64,000 nt of DNA from Malurus cyaneus samueli. Taxonomy: Eukaryota > Chordata > Aves > Passeriformes > Maluridae. Made by a program: the position numbers and the translations under genes. The notes beneath the pieces were generated by a model, which saw only the letters and a list, made by a program, of their open reading frames with translations, did no database searches and was not told the origin of the DNA. The stretch covers positions 30,836,898 to 30,900,897 of the forward strand of contig CM019218.1 in the NCBI GenBank assembly GCA_009741485.1, written 5' to 3'. How positions within the stretch are numbered: position 1 is the first letter of the stretch; each line of letters opens with the position of its first letter. Shown here one piece after another: positions 13,990 to 26,800 of the stretch.

Positions 13990-14560
13990 CTGATTTTTGG
14001 CCCCCCCGCGCAGCTCCCCACCTCTTCCTTTTCCTTTTCCTTCCGCTCCCCGGGCGGGCGAACGCGCTGAGGACCGCACGGGGGGGCGAGGGCGGAGTTC
14101 CCGTTGCTCAGGTCAGGGGTGTTGTGATGGCGGGTGGGTGCAGGGGTGTGTGTGGGTGTGTGTGTGTGTGGGTGGGTGTGCCTCGGGGGGTCGCTCCGCA
14201 AAGGCAAAGGCGTGTGTCACCAGCGCGGTTTTGAGGCGATTCCGGCAGTTTCCAGAAGCGCCGTTCCCGTCAGGCGGTGCCGCAGCGCCACCTAGCGGGC
14301 CGGCCCGGTGTGTCCGTGACCCGCCCCGGTGTGTCCGTGACCCGCCCCGCCGTGGCGGTGATGACGCTTCCCGCTGGGATGGCGCTGCTGACGTGCCGGC
14401 AAACCCCTCCGTCCCCTAAACAGCACCGTCACGGTGAAGAGGAGCGTGGGCAGCTCCAGAGCCCAGCCCTGGCTGCGGCGTCACACCGCAGCTCCTTCAC
14501 CGTCAGCACGGGCACAGCCCGCTCTCAGCACAGTCCTGTTCCACGCTATTGTTCGGGTGT
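13990..14560. promoter_or_regulatory. CpG-rich island with CTCF-like site
   Basis: Dense CpG, a (GGTGTG)n-like stretch near 14140-14182, two exact copies of a 21-bp unit (14307-14327 and 14328-14348) and GCGCCACCTAGCGG at 14285-14298, which fits the CTCF core. No gene start is identified next to it. It could be an unannotated promoter, an insulator or an orphan island. Confidence 0.5.
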
Positions 14561-16764
14561 GGCACAGACACGTGTGGGAGGGTAGGAAAGTGCACAACAC
14601 AGCTTTGTGAGGTCTTAGCAGGGTCAAGTAAATTCACTCAGAAGTTGTGAGGTGTTTGCGGTGAGATTTGGGGTCTCAAAATATACCGAGTGTCATCGGT
14701 TCTCACCGGGAAATACAGCCTAGTGCTCACAGGTAAGAGATACAAGCTACTGGACTAAAGGAAATTGAAGAGAGATTGTGTAATAAGCAGATGTGGATTT
14801 TAGACCATCCAAGTGCCAGAACTGAGGAAAGAAAACAAACTGAAACAAACAGAAGGCAAATGTGGGCAGAAAGCTTGTGGCATTTTGGGCAAACCAGTCT
14901 ACATGATCAGTAATAGTTCTTGCACAGTGCTAGAAACAGGCTGTGACAATTCGAAGGAAAAAAAAAAAAACAGAGAAGCTTTCTAAACATGTAAGAAAAA
15001 TTGGGTTTTTTTGAGTACATCACTTTTCAGTTAAGGCGTCACAGGAACTGGCAGTGATGCAGGGAACACAACAATGACCATACATGTAAGAGACAGCAGA
15101 GCTGCTTGCTTACACTTTTTGTAATACAGCCACTGTGACCCGAAGCTTTACTGGAAAAAATACATAGAAGGGACAAAGTCAAGTGCACCAATACCAACAC
15201 TTCAGACTGAAGCACTAGATGCAGTGTTTAAGTCCAGCTCTGGTAAATTCCATCTTTGGCCAGGGGCAGGAAAGGGATAAGCTGTCTAGAGAGGTCAGAT
15301 ACTGAATTGTCTGATGGTCAGTACCAGCACAAGCACACATTGCCCATGGCCTAAGAACAGCCTGCTTTAGAGAGAGAGCTCTGTCTGGTATCTGGAATGT
15401 TGCTGGCCTGGACTCCTGATAGCCTGAGGCACCTGGAAAATCCCAACCAGAAGTCACATCGGGGGCTTACATCCATAGTCCCATTCACTGAGTTTGAGGA
15501 CTAATTCTTTCAGCAGTAGATGTGAATGAAAAGACTTCATCCAGTTTTTCTTTTCATGTGTATCTTTTCCTAGTGTTTCCTTTTTGTCATTGCTGTGCCA
15601 GCATATGCTGCACCACTGCCACTCTGCCCCCAGCTAAAATCTGGCTCAAATTTTAACAACAGTTTTAACAACTGTTTTCAAAGCTCTAGACTGAGAGCCT
15701 TTTCAGATTTTTATGATTTCAGCTATACCAATGGGTGCTCACTTCCTTTGAAAGAGTGTCCTGCAGCATCCTACTTCTGTGAACCATAAAGTAATGTCCA
15801 TGGGAATCTGATCGAGGAGAAATTAGTTGCCTTAGAGCACCAGGGAGGTGGCTGTTAGGTAAAATAACTCCAGCGTGTGTGTAGCATCTGATCTGAGGGT
15901 CTCCAGTGACGTATCATACTTACATACATACATATGGAGAGAAATTCTTGGTCTGAACCACAACATCTGCTCTAAGCATATTGATCTGGAGTCTTCCCAG
16001 CTCAACTAGCCACTGCTAAATGCCCACATAAACAAGGGATTTCTACAGTGGAAAAGGAAAGAACAGGGAAAGACCACATTAATCGGTGATTACAGGAAAA
16101 AGCCATCACAGTATACAAAAGTATCATTCATTACCAGTGAAACTCTGTCTTACTTTAAGTCTTTCGTTAATCTTGAAAAACAAGTTTTGTGATACATTCT
16201 TCCCTCCCTCATCACTCCTTCATGGTCTTAGGCCCAGCAAATCAATAGTAGTGAGTGTCCTTTGAACATCTTGAGACTATCCAGACAAAAAGAGTTGCCA
16301 TTAGCTAGTACTTCACTACAGCATGTAATTTGGCCTTGTTTCTAACCCCAGCCTGTTAACCCCTTGTACTTTCCCCTCGGTGCTGACTCTAAGGCCTGAA
16401 TGGCTCCCTTATGTTCCCGCTGTATCCCCTCCTTTAAGGTGGCATGCATGGAGCGCTCTGCATAGCCGTCTGCCAGGTATAACTGTTGGCTAATCAGCGT
16501 TATTGTCCCAGTAAATCACCCGGGGTGAAAGGCTAACAACTCTCCTGCAGTTTGCAAAGAGAGGTGGTGGAGGGGGGAACTGATTGCAGGGCTGGGAAAA
16601 TGGGAAACATGCCCTCCGGTGCTGGACACACAGAGCACTTAGTCTGCTGGAAAACAATGGTCATGGAGTGGGAATGAAAGAAACAGACGGGAAGTTACAC
16701 ATTCCAAACCCCTTGTAAGAAGACTAACTGCACTTAGGAAGTGTACAGCACTCGGCTTTAAGAT
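14561..16764. other. Intergenic, no gene recognised
   Basis: AT-moderate DNA. About 16470-16560 looks less degenerate than its surroundings but carries no named element. Confidence 0.5.
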
Positions 16765-17060
16765 CGGGGTGCGGCAGGAGGAGAAATTCCGCCAGCAGCA
16801 CTCACTGCCCTCGACCCTCTGCTGGAACAGGGGCAGAGCGCTGCGGGTGCAGACCCTGGAGCACTTCTTCCTACTCGGAATCGCGCTGCTCCTTCACCGC
16901 GATTTTGAACGAGAAACGTTTTCTTTCCCTGAGCGGAACCCACACCATTCTGAGCCCCTTCTCGGCTCCAGGCACAAGGACAGCCAGAGCCGAACCTGCT
17001 CGGCGAGGAATCCTGGCCTTGCCGGCGGGAGTATTCCTCCTCCTCCCCTCCTTGCTTGGC
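16765..17060. promoter_or_regulatory. Small CpG-rich patch of unknown role
   Basis: About 300 bp with roughly 20 CpG within AT-rich flanks. Overlapping ORFs of 60-99 codons on both strands reflect GC content. It could be an enhancer or a minor promoter. Confidence 0.35.
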
Positions 17061-19375
17061 AACGATAGGTTTTCCTCATCAGTAAAGGAGAGTTGTGTGA
17101 AATGGCCAAGTACAATAAAGTTCATTTTCACAAACCACTGGGATATCCTGGCATGAAGAACCATGTTAAACTGATAAAAAGGTAATTAATAATGAAGTGT
17201 CATAAACATCATAGCAAATATGCTCTTGTTTTGGGGGGTGATGCAGCCAGTTGGTGAAATTCAAATAATTGCGGTGCTCAGGTGTGCCCCGTGCTGCAAG
17301 CAATTACTTGCTGTAGATAAGACTTCCTTTCCCTGGGAAGAAAATGTCCTGTCATAAGAGAAGCTCAAGAAACGCTGGACAGGAGCAGAGTGATGGGATT
17401 CTGTTTGAAGACTCCCCACCACTTTGAGAACAGATGGGAGGATAAACTTAGAAAAAATAGGATACTTGTGTTTGTGAGGGAAGCAAACAAAAGCACCGCA
17501 GGAAAGTTACAGGCCATAGTTCCACTTCTTCCCTCCCAGAGAATGCTGGAAAAAGCAGTTTTGCAGGAGACCCAGAGAACCTGCTTTTTGTGATGTCATT
17601 GAATTGGCTTCTGCAGAATCAGATGAGCATCAGAACTGGCATAAGACAAGAGGGAGACATCTCCTCCATTTGCTGAGGAGAAATTGATGAAAATGGCTGA
17701 CTCGGATCAGGTTAGCACAATAAAGGGAGGAATAATGACAGATACACTTGCAGATATACAATGAACTCGGAGCTCTGTTCCTTTTAGCTTTGCTGAAGGG
17801 GCTGAGAGCAGAAGCTTCCTACCAGTTGCAAAGGATGATTCTTCTCTTTCTCATGAAAAGCGTCAGATTTTGAAACACTGCCAAGATAGTCTTTAATGTA
17901 TTAAAATCCTGTTTATGGGTATCTTGAAGTGGAACTCACATTCCTGTGCTCTGTAAAGCTGGAAGTAAGGCAGCTGATATGGGTAAATAGTTTGTTTCAA
18001 GGCAGTCTAAAAATACTGTTTTAAAAATAATTAGGTTTCAAAAATACATTAATAGCTGTTCTGGTTTCAGCTAGATAATTACCTTCCTAGTAACTGGTAT
18101 AATGCTGTGTTTGGGATGTAGGATGAGAATAGTGTTGATAACACACTGACATTTTCAGTTATTGCAAAGTAGTGTTTATCAAGGACTTTTCAGCTTCTCA
18201 TGTCCCACCAGCAAGGAGGCTGAGAGGGATGAGAAACAGAGGGGACACTGCCAAGGCAGCTGTCCAAAGGGATATCCCATACCACATGGCATCATGCTAG
18301 AAAAACTGAGGGGAAAGCTGGCTGGGGGCTGCTGCTCAGGAACTGACCAGGCATTGGTTGGCGGATAGTGAGCAACTGCACTGTGCATCTCCTGGTTTTG
18401 TATTCTGTTTCATCATATTCATTTTCTTGTTTCTGCCCCATTAAACTGTCTTTATCTCAGCCCGAGTTTTTGCGCTTTTACTTTTCTGGTTCTCTCCCCT
18501 ATCCCACTATAGGGCGAGTGAGTTACTGGCTGTGTGGTGCTTTAGTTGCCCACTTAGGTGAAATCAGGACAACATTCCAGCCAAGTTTCACACTACAATG
18601 TGCTCCCAAAAGTCTACTGAGCAAGTCCATGTCTAACTAATCAAAATGCCTACTGACTTGTAGATAGTCTTCTCACAGGAACAACTTCAGTTTTCTTTAG
18701 ACCTTCTAGCTCTTCAGAACACCGTGCATTTTTAAGCAAAACCAACAAGCTTGTACATTCCTGTTTCTCAGGATCACATGCTGGGGAAAACTACATTCAA
18801 ACAGTTGTCATGCGTATGTTGTATTCCCTTCTGTGGTCCCATCTTTGACACTGAAACTGCCACCTGTTAAAACTCAAAGTTGTCCTATTTTTTCCCTCCC
18901 TCCATGGCTTCCAGCTACTCCAGCCCCTCTTCTTCCCTCTCAAGACTGCATTCTTACGTGCACACATGTTGTGTGGGCAATATAAAATCTCTAGTACAGT
19001 ATTTCAAAAGTAACAAATGAATTTACCTATAGAAAGATTCCAGCACCTACGGCCGTTTGATTGTTGGTTCCTCTGCTGAACTGGCAGACCAGAAGACCAC
19101 AATTGGCAAGCAAACTTGTTTGCAAGGAGTGCAGAAAGAATCCTTTTGCCATTCATTCAACAGCCACTGCTGGCCATGACAGTAAAATCCTATTCTGTCC
19201 TCCTGTTAGTCAGCATCTGGTCACTTACATACCATAAAAGTTTCATGGTTTCTAGTTTATATTTTCTTGCTTCCATACAGTTACACCTTCAAATAAACTT
19301 CTTTGTGATCACATCAGAAAGAGTGTATGAAGTGAACAACAGCAACAATAATTAAAACAAAACTGCAGAATAAGC
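17061..19375. other. Intergenic, downstream of SRSF5; no gene recognised
   Basis: AT-rich, no repeat family recognised. Confidence 0.5.
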
Positions 19376-20555
19376 CAGAAAAAGGTTTGATTTTATTAGG
19401 AATGGTACATTTAAATACACATAAGACTTTGGGATTAATTTACATATTTTTTTCCAAAAATGTTTCCCTTCTTTAATGATACAGAAGTTAAAAAAAAAAA
19501 TCTAATTCCAAATTGTAAGAACGACAGCATCTGCAGTGGAAATTTCTACTAATCAAAACAACTGTGCATTCTGGAGATTTTGACGACACTTTTCCTGGGA
19601 TTTTTTTTGCTGCTCTCATTACTAAAATAACCTTCCTTTCCATCAAGACTATTGCTAGTCATACACATGTTATTCAGTATCACACTTCGGGGTATGAAAG
19701 CTATGTCACTTTTATAAACATCAAAAACATGGACATGCATATTGACATTTCTGTGCAGTTTTATGAAGTCACCTGTCAAATAAGGCCTATACATACAATA
19801 CCACATACTAGTGAATTACGGTAAAATTATTATAATGGATTCCCAATAATCCTGACATATGGATGGTATATCTCATTTTAACAGAAAATTCCAGCTTTCA
19901 TTACTGCTTAACATTGTATTAATTAATTATCAAAGTGAGCAATATTCAACTAACGAATGTGTATTCCTGAAAGTCTTTTGCAAATTAAGCATATTGTCAA
20001 GGTCATGTAAAGCTGGAACTTAAACAGCCTGTTAAGCCAAGCAATGGGGAAAAAGGGGAACTCTAAACTAATTTCATCTGGTCCATTCATTCTCGCACAG
20101 AAAAGTAGCCACAGAACCTTAAAAGGAATAAAATCTATACTTCCTGTTCTCGGACTTAATACCAAGGACAAAAGCTAACATAGTATTTTGGAAGTCAAAG
20201 GCCTTGGAGGTGGAGGGGAAAGTGGGGGCAAAAGAGGGAGAAAGCAGCGTATTGTCTCATCCCATTACCTCAGCATTATGTGTACATAATATATCTATGA
20301 TAGAAATGTTTACTAATAGCAGGGAAAAAAATAAAAAAAGACTTCCCACTCCAGACTTCACTGAAAGAAGAAAGCTGACAGCCAGCCCCTCCTCACAGAG
20401 ATGGCCTATTTGATGACAGGCACTTTGGCAATGTAAGAGGAGGTCACCCTTTCATCATGTTAACTCTTCCCCTCCCAGTTCTCATATATAATTTGTCTCA
20501 AGTCTTCAAGAAACTTGAATCAAATTAAATTCATTAACACATCTCTCAGAGCAGG
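19376..20555 (-). other. SRSF5: SRSF5 3' untranslated region
   Basis: About 1.2 kb of AT-rich sequence from the stop to the first canonical AATAAA on the minus strand. No splice site or repeat was recognised. The end point is inferred from the poly(A) signal. Confidence 0.6.
19392..19397 (-). terminator. SRSF5: SRSF5 poly(A) signal AATAAA
   Basis: Canonical AATAAA on the minus strand, followed 35-60 nt downstream by a T/GT-rich stretch (TTTTGTTTTAATTATTGTTG) that fits a downstream element. Confidence 0.6.
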
Positions 20556-20847
20556 TTAACTACGGCTATGAGCAGAGCTCGACCTAGAACGAGATTTTCT
20601 TTTAGAAGAAGAGGGAGAGGGGGAAGAAGCTATCAAGCTGGAGCGGTGGCTTTTGTGGGAGTAACTCTTTTTAGGAGTACGACTGCGAGAACGAGAGCGG
20701 GATCGAGAGCGAGATCGGGATCGAGAGCGAGATCGGGACCTGGACCTGGACCTTGACCGGGACCTGGACCGGCTGTCCGATCTGGAAGATCCTGTAGACC
20801 TGGACCTGCTGCGAGATCTTGAGTAACTCCTTGATCGAGATCTGCTC
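20556..20847 (-). CDS. SRSF5: SRSF5 exon 8: RS domain and stop
   Basis: The acceptor is TTCTCTAG|GAGC. The exon gives 97 codons including the TAA at 20556-20558. About 40 residues in the middle are nearly pure RS dipeptides. They are followed by [15 protein letters not shown], a serine/proline patch and a short terminal [12 protein letters not shown]. An 18-bp unit is repeated in the RS stretch (see findings). Plus-strand ORFs here are shadows. Confidence 0.92.
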
Positions 20848-23800
20848 CTAGAGAAACGTAATTAAAAGCTGTAGTCTCACCTCTTACAAAATTTAAAACA
20901 ATCAAGTACAATTCTCAACTACTTTGTATGCACAGCACATCCATCTGAACATCTGAAAGCTCTATTCACAGCATCTGGTTATTTCAGAGTGCTGCTAGGT
21001 TTCTGTTATGCTCCATCATGTCAGTATCTTCTTGGGTCAAGGCTATCAGGAACTGCTGGCCTTGACATTCTCTGCTAGCGTGGCAAAATACAAACTGCCT
21101 AATAAGAGATGCCTCCTTCCAGCAGGAGCAAAACCTCATTTTTAGGAAGGGTAGTTTCTATCAAAGAAGAATTCTTTGTCTGCATACACCCTGCCTTGAA
21201 ATATCATTTAATTTATCAAGAAAAACACCAAAATGGTATTTATTCTCTCTGGAAATGCCATGCAAATTACTAAGAGTTTCTTTCAAGAGGCTAAGAAAGT
21301 TTTTAAAGGTGTGGATCACCAGCACACTTTAAGGCCTTTGATTTTTAATACCTTCACTAGTAATGTGTCCCCTTTTTGGAAAGAAATGGATTTATTTTAA
21401 AGAAAGACAATGAAAGAGCTGCAACCAACGTTTTTTCAATGACTAAACAGCAGAACTGCTCAGGAATAATTCAAGCAAGCTAACTGATTTTCTTTTATTC
21501 TCATTAACAAGTTGGCTTTCACAACTATTTGCGAAACATTTCTCAGGACTGTGAAACAGCTTTCCTTTAAATTAAACATTTTTTAATACCAAAACTCATG
21601 TTTTTAAAAAATTCTTTCTTTAATTTTGTCTTTAAAAAATATCCTTGTCATCCAATAGTGTTCTGTATTTACTTTGTTTCAGCAAGTTAGTTCTTATCTT
21701 AATCTGTTTACATTGCTAGAAAGTGGTTCTGTGCAGTGATATTTAGCTTGGGGCCAAAAAACTAGATAAAAAAACTTTGGCATCAATATTCCCCAAATCC
21801 ACACCCTCAGCAGAATTTTATCTATCAGGCGACATACCTATGCCTTCTGTGGTCTTCAGTCAGTTTAATTCTGCGTCCATTCAGCTCAGTGCCATCCAAT
21901 TTTTCCAGTGCACTCTTCATGTCACTGTAAGATGCAAACTCCACAACCCTGTCATCATGAAATAAAGGAAAAGTTTAAGAGAAACAGAAAAACAAAGGAG
22001 AGCAAGTCTGGCCTTTTTTAAGTTTGTTGATTGACAGCTTTAAGTTTATCTTCTGAAAGCTAATTTTAAACTTGGTTGACAGGAAAATATGACACTAACA
22101 CTCCTAGCCATCCATGTTCTTAAAACATTACCAGACCTGTCATCTGCGAAGAGATGGAGAAAATGCAGGAAGCTACACAAACCTTCATCAGCTGAGGAAC
22201 TATTTTTCAGTCCTCCACTAAACTGCATTCCAAAGCTCTCCATGAAACAGTAGAAAACCCCACTCTTTGTGGTTTTTTAAATTTGACCTCAAAAAAGGTG
22301 TAAGTTGCATTGGTTTGCAGCAGCCCTAGAGCACTGTTTTGCCAGCACAGACACTATTCATGCTTTCTTCTTTCCTGCTCTGTTGTGCAGGACCTTTGGA
22401 GTCTGCAGAATTATGAATGGAGAGCAGACAGGTAGGTAGGTATTCCCCATGGAAGTTTGTTATGTTCCTTTCACATGACTCTGTGGAACCAGTGTAAAGC
22501 AGCCACATATGGGAGGCGTTTTAGACTCAGGACTCAGATCATAAATGATTATATAAAAATAAGTTAAAGACAGCAGGACATAATGTTTGAAAGGAATTCT
22601 CCCTTCCTTTTCTGCTTTCACACGTTGTTTTCATGACAGAGAATAGGGACTGAGTACATACTGAACTCCTGTTTACTGACACTTGGTGTTTTGGTTCTTT
22701 AACTGGAGGAATTTCAGCATCTAAGCCACACCTAAATTTATATTTAATTTCTTCTGCATTATAAAAAAAAAATCATGCCCTTAATAGTCTCAGCTATCAT
22801 ATCAATTTAGACACAAAAAGAACTTACCCTTCATTCCTGTTGTTTCTGTGTGCATCCACATAGGTGACCTCCCCTGCCTTTCTCATGACGTCTTTCAGGT
22901 CCTACAGTAAAAATTAACATTTTAGTCTTAAACACAACACAAATGAGTCAGGTAGCAGAATAATCCCCTAAAACTATCTCTGCTAAAACTGCTTAATACT
23001 TTTCAATTTGTATATATAAAACTATATATATCCTTTAGAAAAAAGTTTCTGAAACAGCTTATGTAATAGCAGCTGCATATAGAAAGGATCCACCATTTTA
23101 CAGCTACAGTGAACACTGCTTTTAAGATAAATCTGCATCCCAAAACCAGCTGTTATGAAAACACAATGAAATACTTAAACTACCAACATGTCCACTGAAA
23201 TCAAAACTATACGAGATGAGAAGTAGTACTAAATGCAGATTTTCATAACTAACACCCCAGTTAAATGACAATCCAATAAATGTAGACAAATTGAACCTTT
23301 ATGCTCACCTCCCCCAGCTTCAAAGCAAAATTAAAAAGCAAAAAGGTGTAATTACAATGTAATTAAAAAATTTACAAAGGAATTTTTTTCTTAAGTTTCA
23401 TTTGAGTATTTGTCACGCTACAGTGTCACATCAATAGACATCCTTTTGTTAAACTTTAATAGAGGCTAAACATGTGGACACAGTAAAATTACTTGCTTAG
23501 CAGCAGGAGAAAGCACAAATAATGCAAAAGGTCACTAAAAAGCTAAACATTTATATAAGTTAAGGCAGCACTTTTACCCAACAGTATCTGGTATTTTATA
23601 ATCCCAGACTACTTACCGCAGCACACCACAAGTGGCAGGTGATATAAGAAGGTACCTTAACCAAAGAGTTGCTTGTCCAATACCTAGCTGGCCAAGAGGA
23701 ACTCTCTTACATGAGAAAGGCAGAGTGATGGCTCATAGCAATATGCTTCACGGAGGCACCAGAGGCCCTGAAAGCACTGGACATAGTCTCCAGTCTCCAG

Positions 23801-26800
23801 AAGTGGCTAAAGAACCCGAGGATGATCTGTGCTAGCCAATCGAGATCAAACCCAGGCAAACCAAGATCTAGACTGCCAAAAAACAGGAGTGTCATAGGAA
23901 CCAAAAGGAAAATTCAGAACAGGCCAAACCCGAGAATTTCAGCCACTAGAAAACCCCCAAATCTTTGGTTCTTTTTCCTCCACACAAGAAAAATGAAGGT
24001 TAACCAAATCAAGGTTGTTAGAAGAGGTCCAAAATGCACTTGGTTAGAAATACGTTTAAGGAACAAAAGACTACAAAACAAAAAGCCAAGAAAAAACTTT
24101 AGAACATTTGGCACAGATAATAAGAAAGTTTAGTTTTATCTAGTATTTTAATTAAAATTCAACAGTTTTATGTTAAAAACTGGCATATGCAAAGTAGTAG
24201 ATATTTTCCTTGTTTCACGGGTCTTAATATAAAGAAATGCTAATAGCAAATGAAAATTGGTCCCTATAGTACCACTAAAAACAATATTTCAAATTCAGTT
24301 TACCTCAATTTAGCGAAGATGGACAAAAATTTGTCTCTGTTCAAGTCAATGAAAATTTAAGCAGCTCAAGACTGGTAAGCCAAAAGGAAGTTAGAAAATG
24401 TTAATCTACATAATTATTTCCTAAATCAGTAACGTTAGGCTTTAAAATTGAGGCTCCCACAGTCTTGCCACACTATATGCTGAATCCTTAGAAAGATCAA
24501 CATGAAAAATTATTTGCAATAGCAAAGTCAACATGATGAAGATGCCAACATTATTGCTTAAAAGAGAGAAAGTGTGCACGTGTTCTAAAAGCACAACATT
24601 CTGTTATTAGAGGAATGTTTTTAAGTTACCTGGTTTTACCTAACCAGTGGAACAATTTTATCTTCAGTTTACCTTTCTGGTTCACCTTAAATAGCACAAA
24701 AAAACCCTGTTGTCCTTAACAACAAAGAGAACTAAGGTGTAGGACAACCACAAGGACAACCACTTTTCTAAACTGCTTGAAAATTTGATACTGAAAAACT
24801 AATGAGGGGGTTGGAAAGCTCTCAACATGCAGAAATATGTTTGCTACAAAAAAGGAGAGTTCTAACAGTCTGTCTTGCTACTCAGAGATGAGATTACCTA
24901 TTAACAATATGGTCAAAACTTTGAGGAAACTGATCTAAATACAAATTTTTGTGGCTTTTTCTATGTTTCAATATCCCAACACTTAAACTTTTAAGGGAGA
25001 TAGAGGTTCTCAAAGCATGGGGATCTAGAAGATTAAATTATGTGCGTGAGTTTAAAAGCAAGGTCCCATACTGAGTGTGCTTCCTAGCAGGGATTAGAAG
25101 GGAAGAATAATGCCACTACTGTTAGTGCATTAGCCATTTTCATGTGTCATGTAAGTAGCATGATTAGAAGTTAAAACACTATAGTCAGTACCAAAGCTGT
25201 ACAACTTCAAAAGTAAATGCAGCTTGCATATGACTGTTACCCTCAAATGAAAGGCAGGTATCAAAAAGTCTCTTATGCTAACTTATCATATATTTAAGAG
25301 ACATTAAAACATTTAATTAGAATATGAAAAGATTCACCAGTATGATATCTGAATTGGGTGGGCTTCAGATTAAAATGTAAGTACACATAAAGCCATTATA
25401 AATATTCACAAGTAAAAGAAAGTTACAAAAATGTTAATTTTTTTTTCAAGTTATGCTTTTAACACTTAACAGCATTATAGGATTTATTTTCCTTAAAACT
25501 CCATTCTATCTTACTTCTCTGGTCCCTAGTGTAGTCCCCAAGTGACAATCTCTTCATATATGTAACTGCGTAGCATACCCACAAGATATTTAGATTAAAT
25601 CCACTTGCTCATCACATCAACTCAGTTGTTTTTTTTAGTTATTCAATAATTACCACAACTGTACAATTACGAACCCTTTGAACCTGTCATGCGGAAGATA
25701 AACAAACTGAGTTCAACTGTTTATCTGCATGGATTGCACCCAACTCTTATGAAATACATCAGCACAGCTCCAGGCAAGTCAAGCAGCCTCCTCATGGGGA
25801 AGTAGCTCCAAGACCAAGGCTTCGAACATTCGACACGTTCTGCTGCATCTTTCAGTACACTGAATAAAGTCTCTTTATTCAAAGAATATAAAGGTTAATG
25901 AACAAGACTAAACTCCACTATTCACTCACCTTTTGTAAATAGCACTCTTTGCTAATGCCCTTAGTGAAATTTCAATACACTGTATACTATGCAAAACACA
26001 ACTAAAGGAATTGCTTATTTGGCTATTCTCTTACAAGCTAGGTAAATATTAACAAAACATTAGTGAGAGGTGAAAAAACAAAAAAGAAATGTGGTGAGAA
26101 AGCTTCAAATGACCAGTAGTGAAAGTTTGGGATTTTCAAAGAAATATCTACAGTAAGCATACTAGACACAGTAGCTCTCTTAAAATTCCCTATATTAATG
26201 ATGTATTACCAGAATTATTAATCACGCATCAGCTCACAAAAGTATTTTGCAAAACGTAAGAAAAGACTATAAATTTCAATCAAAACAAAGGCGTGCATTT
26301 TCAAGTGTAACAATACAAAAGGATGACACAGTTTGAATGAACGCAATGTTTCAGTATTTTATAAACAATCTGGAGTCTTCCGAAGTTTCATCAGCTGGCA
26401 AACAGAAGAATCACTTCCCAACTACAAAATCTAGTGATAGAACTATTTGCACCACTTTGAAACAAGACTTCTTTAAGTGCTTGAATGCTAATTTTTAGCT
26501 ATCCCTGAAGCTTTTAAAATTATTTTTCACATTAAATATTTATGATGGCTTTATTAAGAAATTAGGCTGAAAAAAGTCTACTTACGGAGTAGTAAAATAA
26601 GGTGTAAAAAAAAAAAAAGAAGACACTAACTCACCTGCCAGCTGATACGGGATGAAAGGTTTTCAACAATGATCCTATGTTCAGTACGAACAGGAGGTCC
26701 ATACCGGCTGGAAGCATTCAAAGGAAAAAAAAGAGAAAATATTCTCCAGCATAAGGAATTTAAAACTTAAGAAATCTGACATTGCTAGAGTTTGCTGAAA

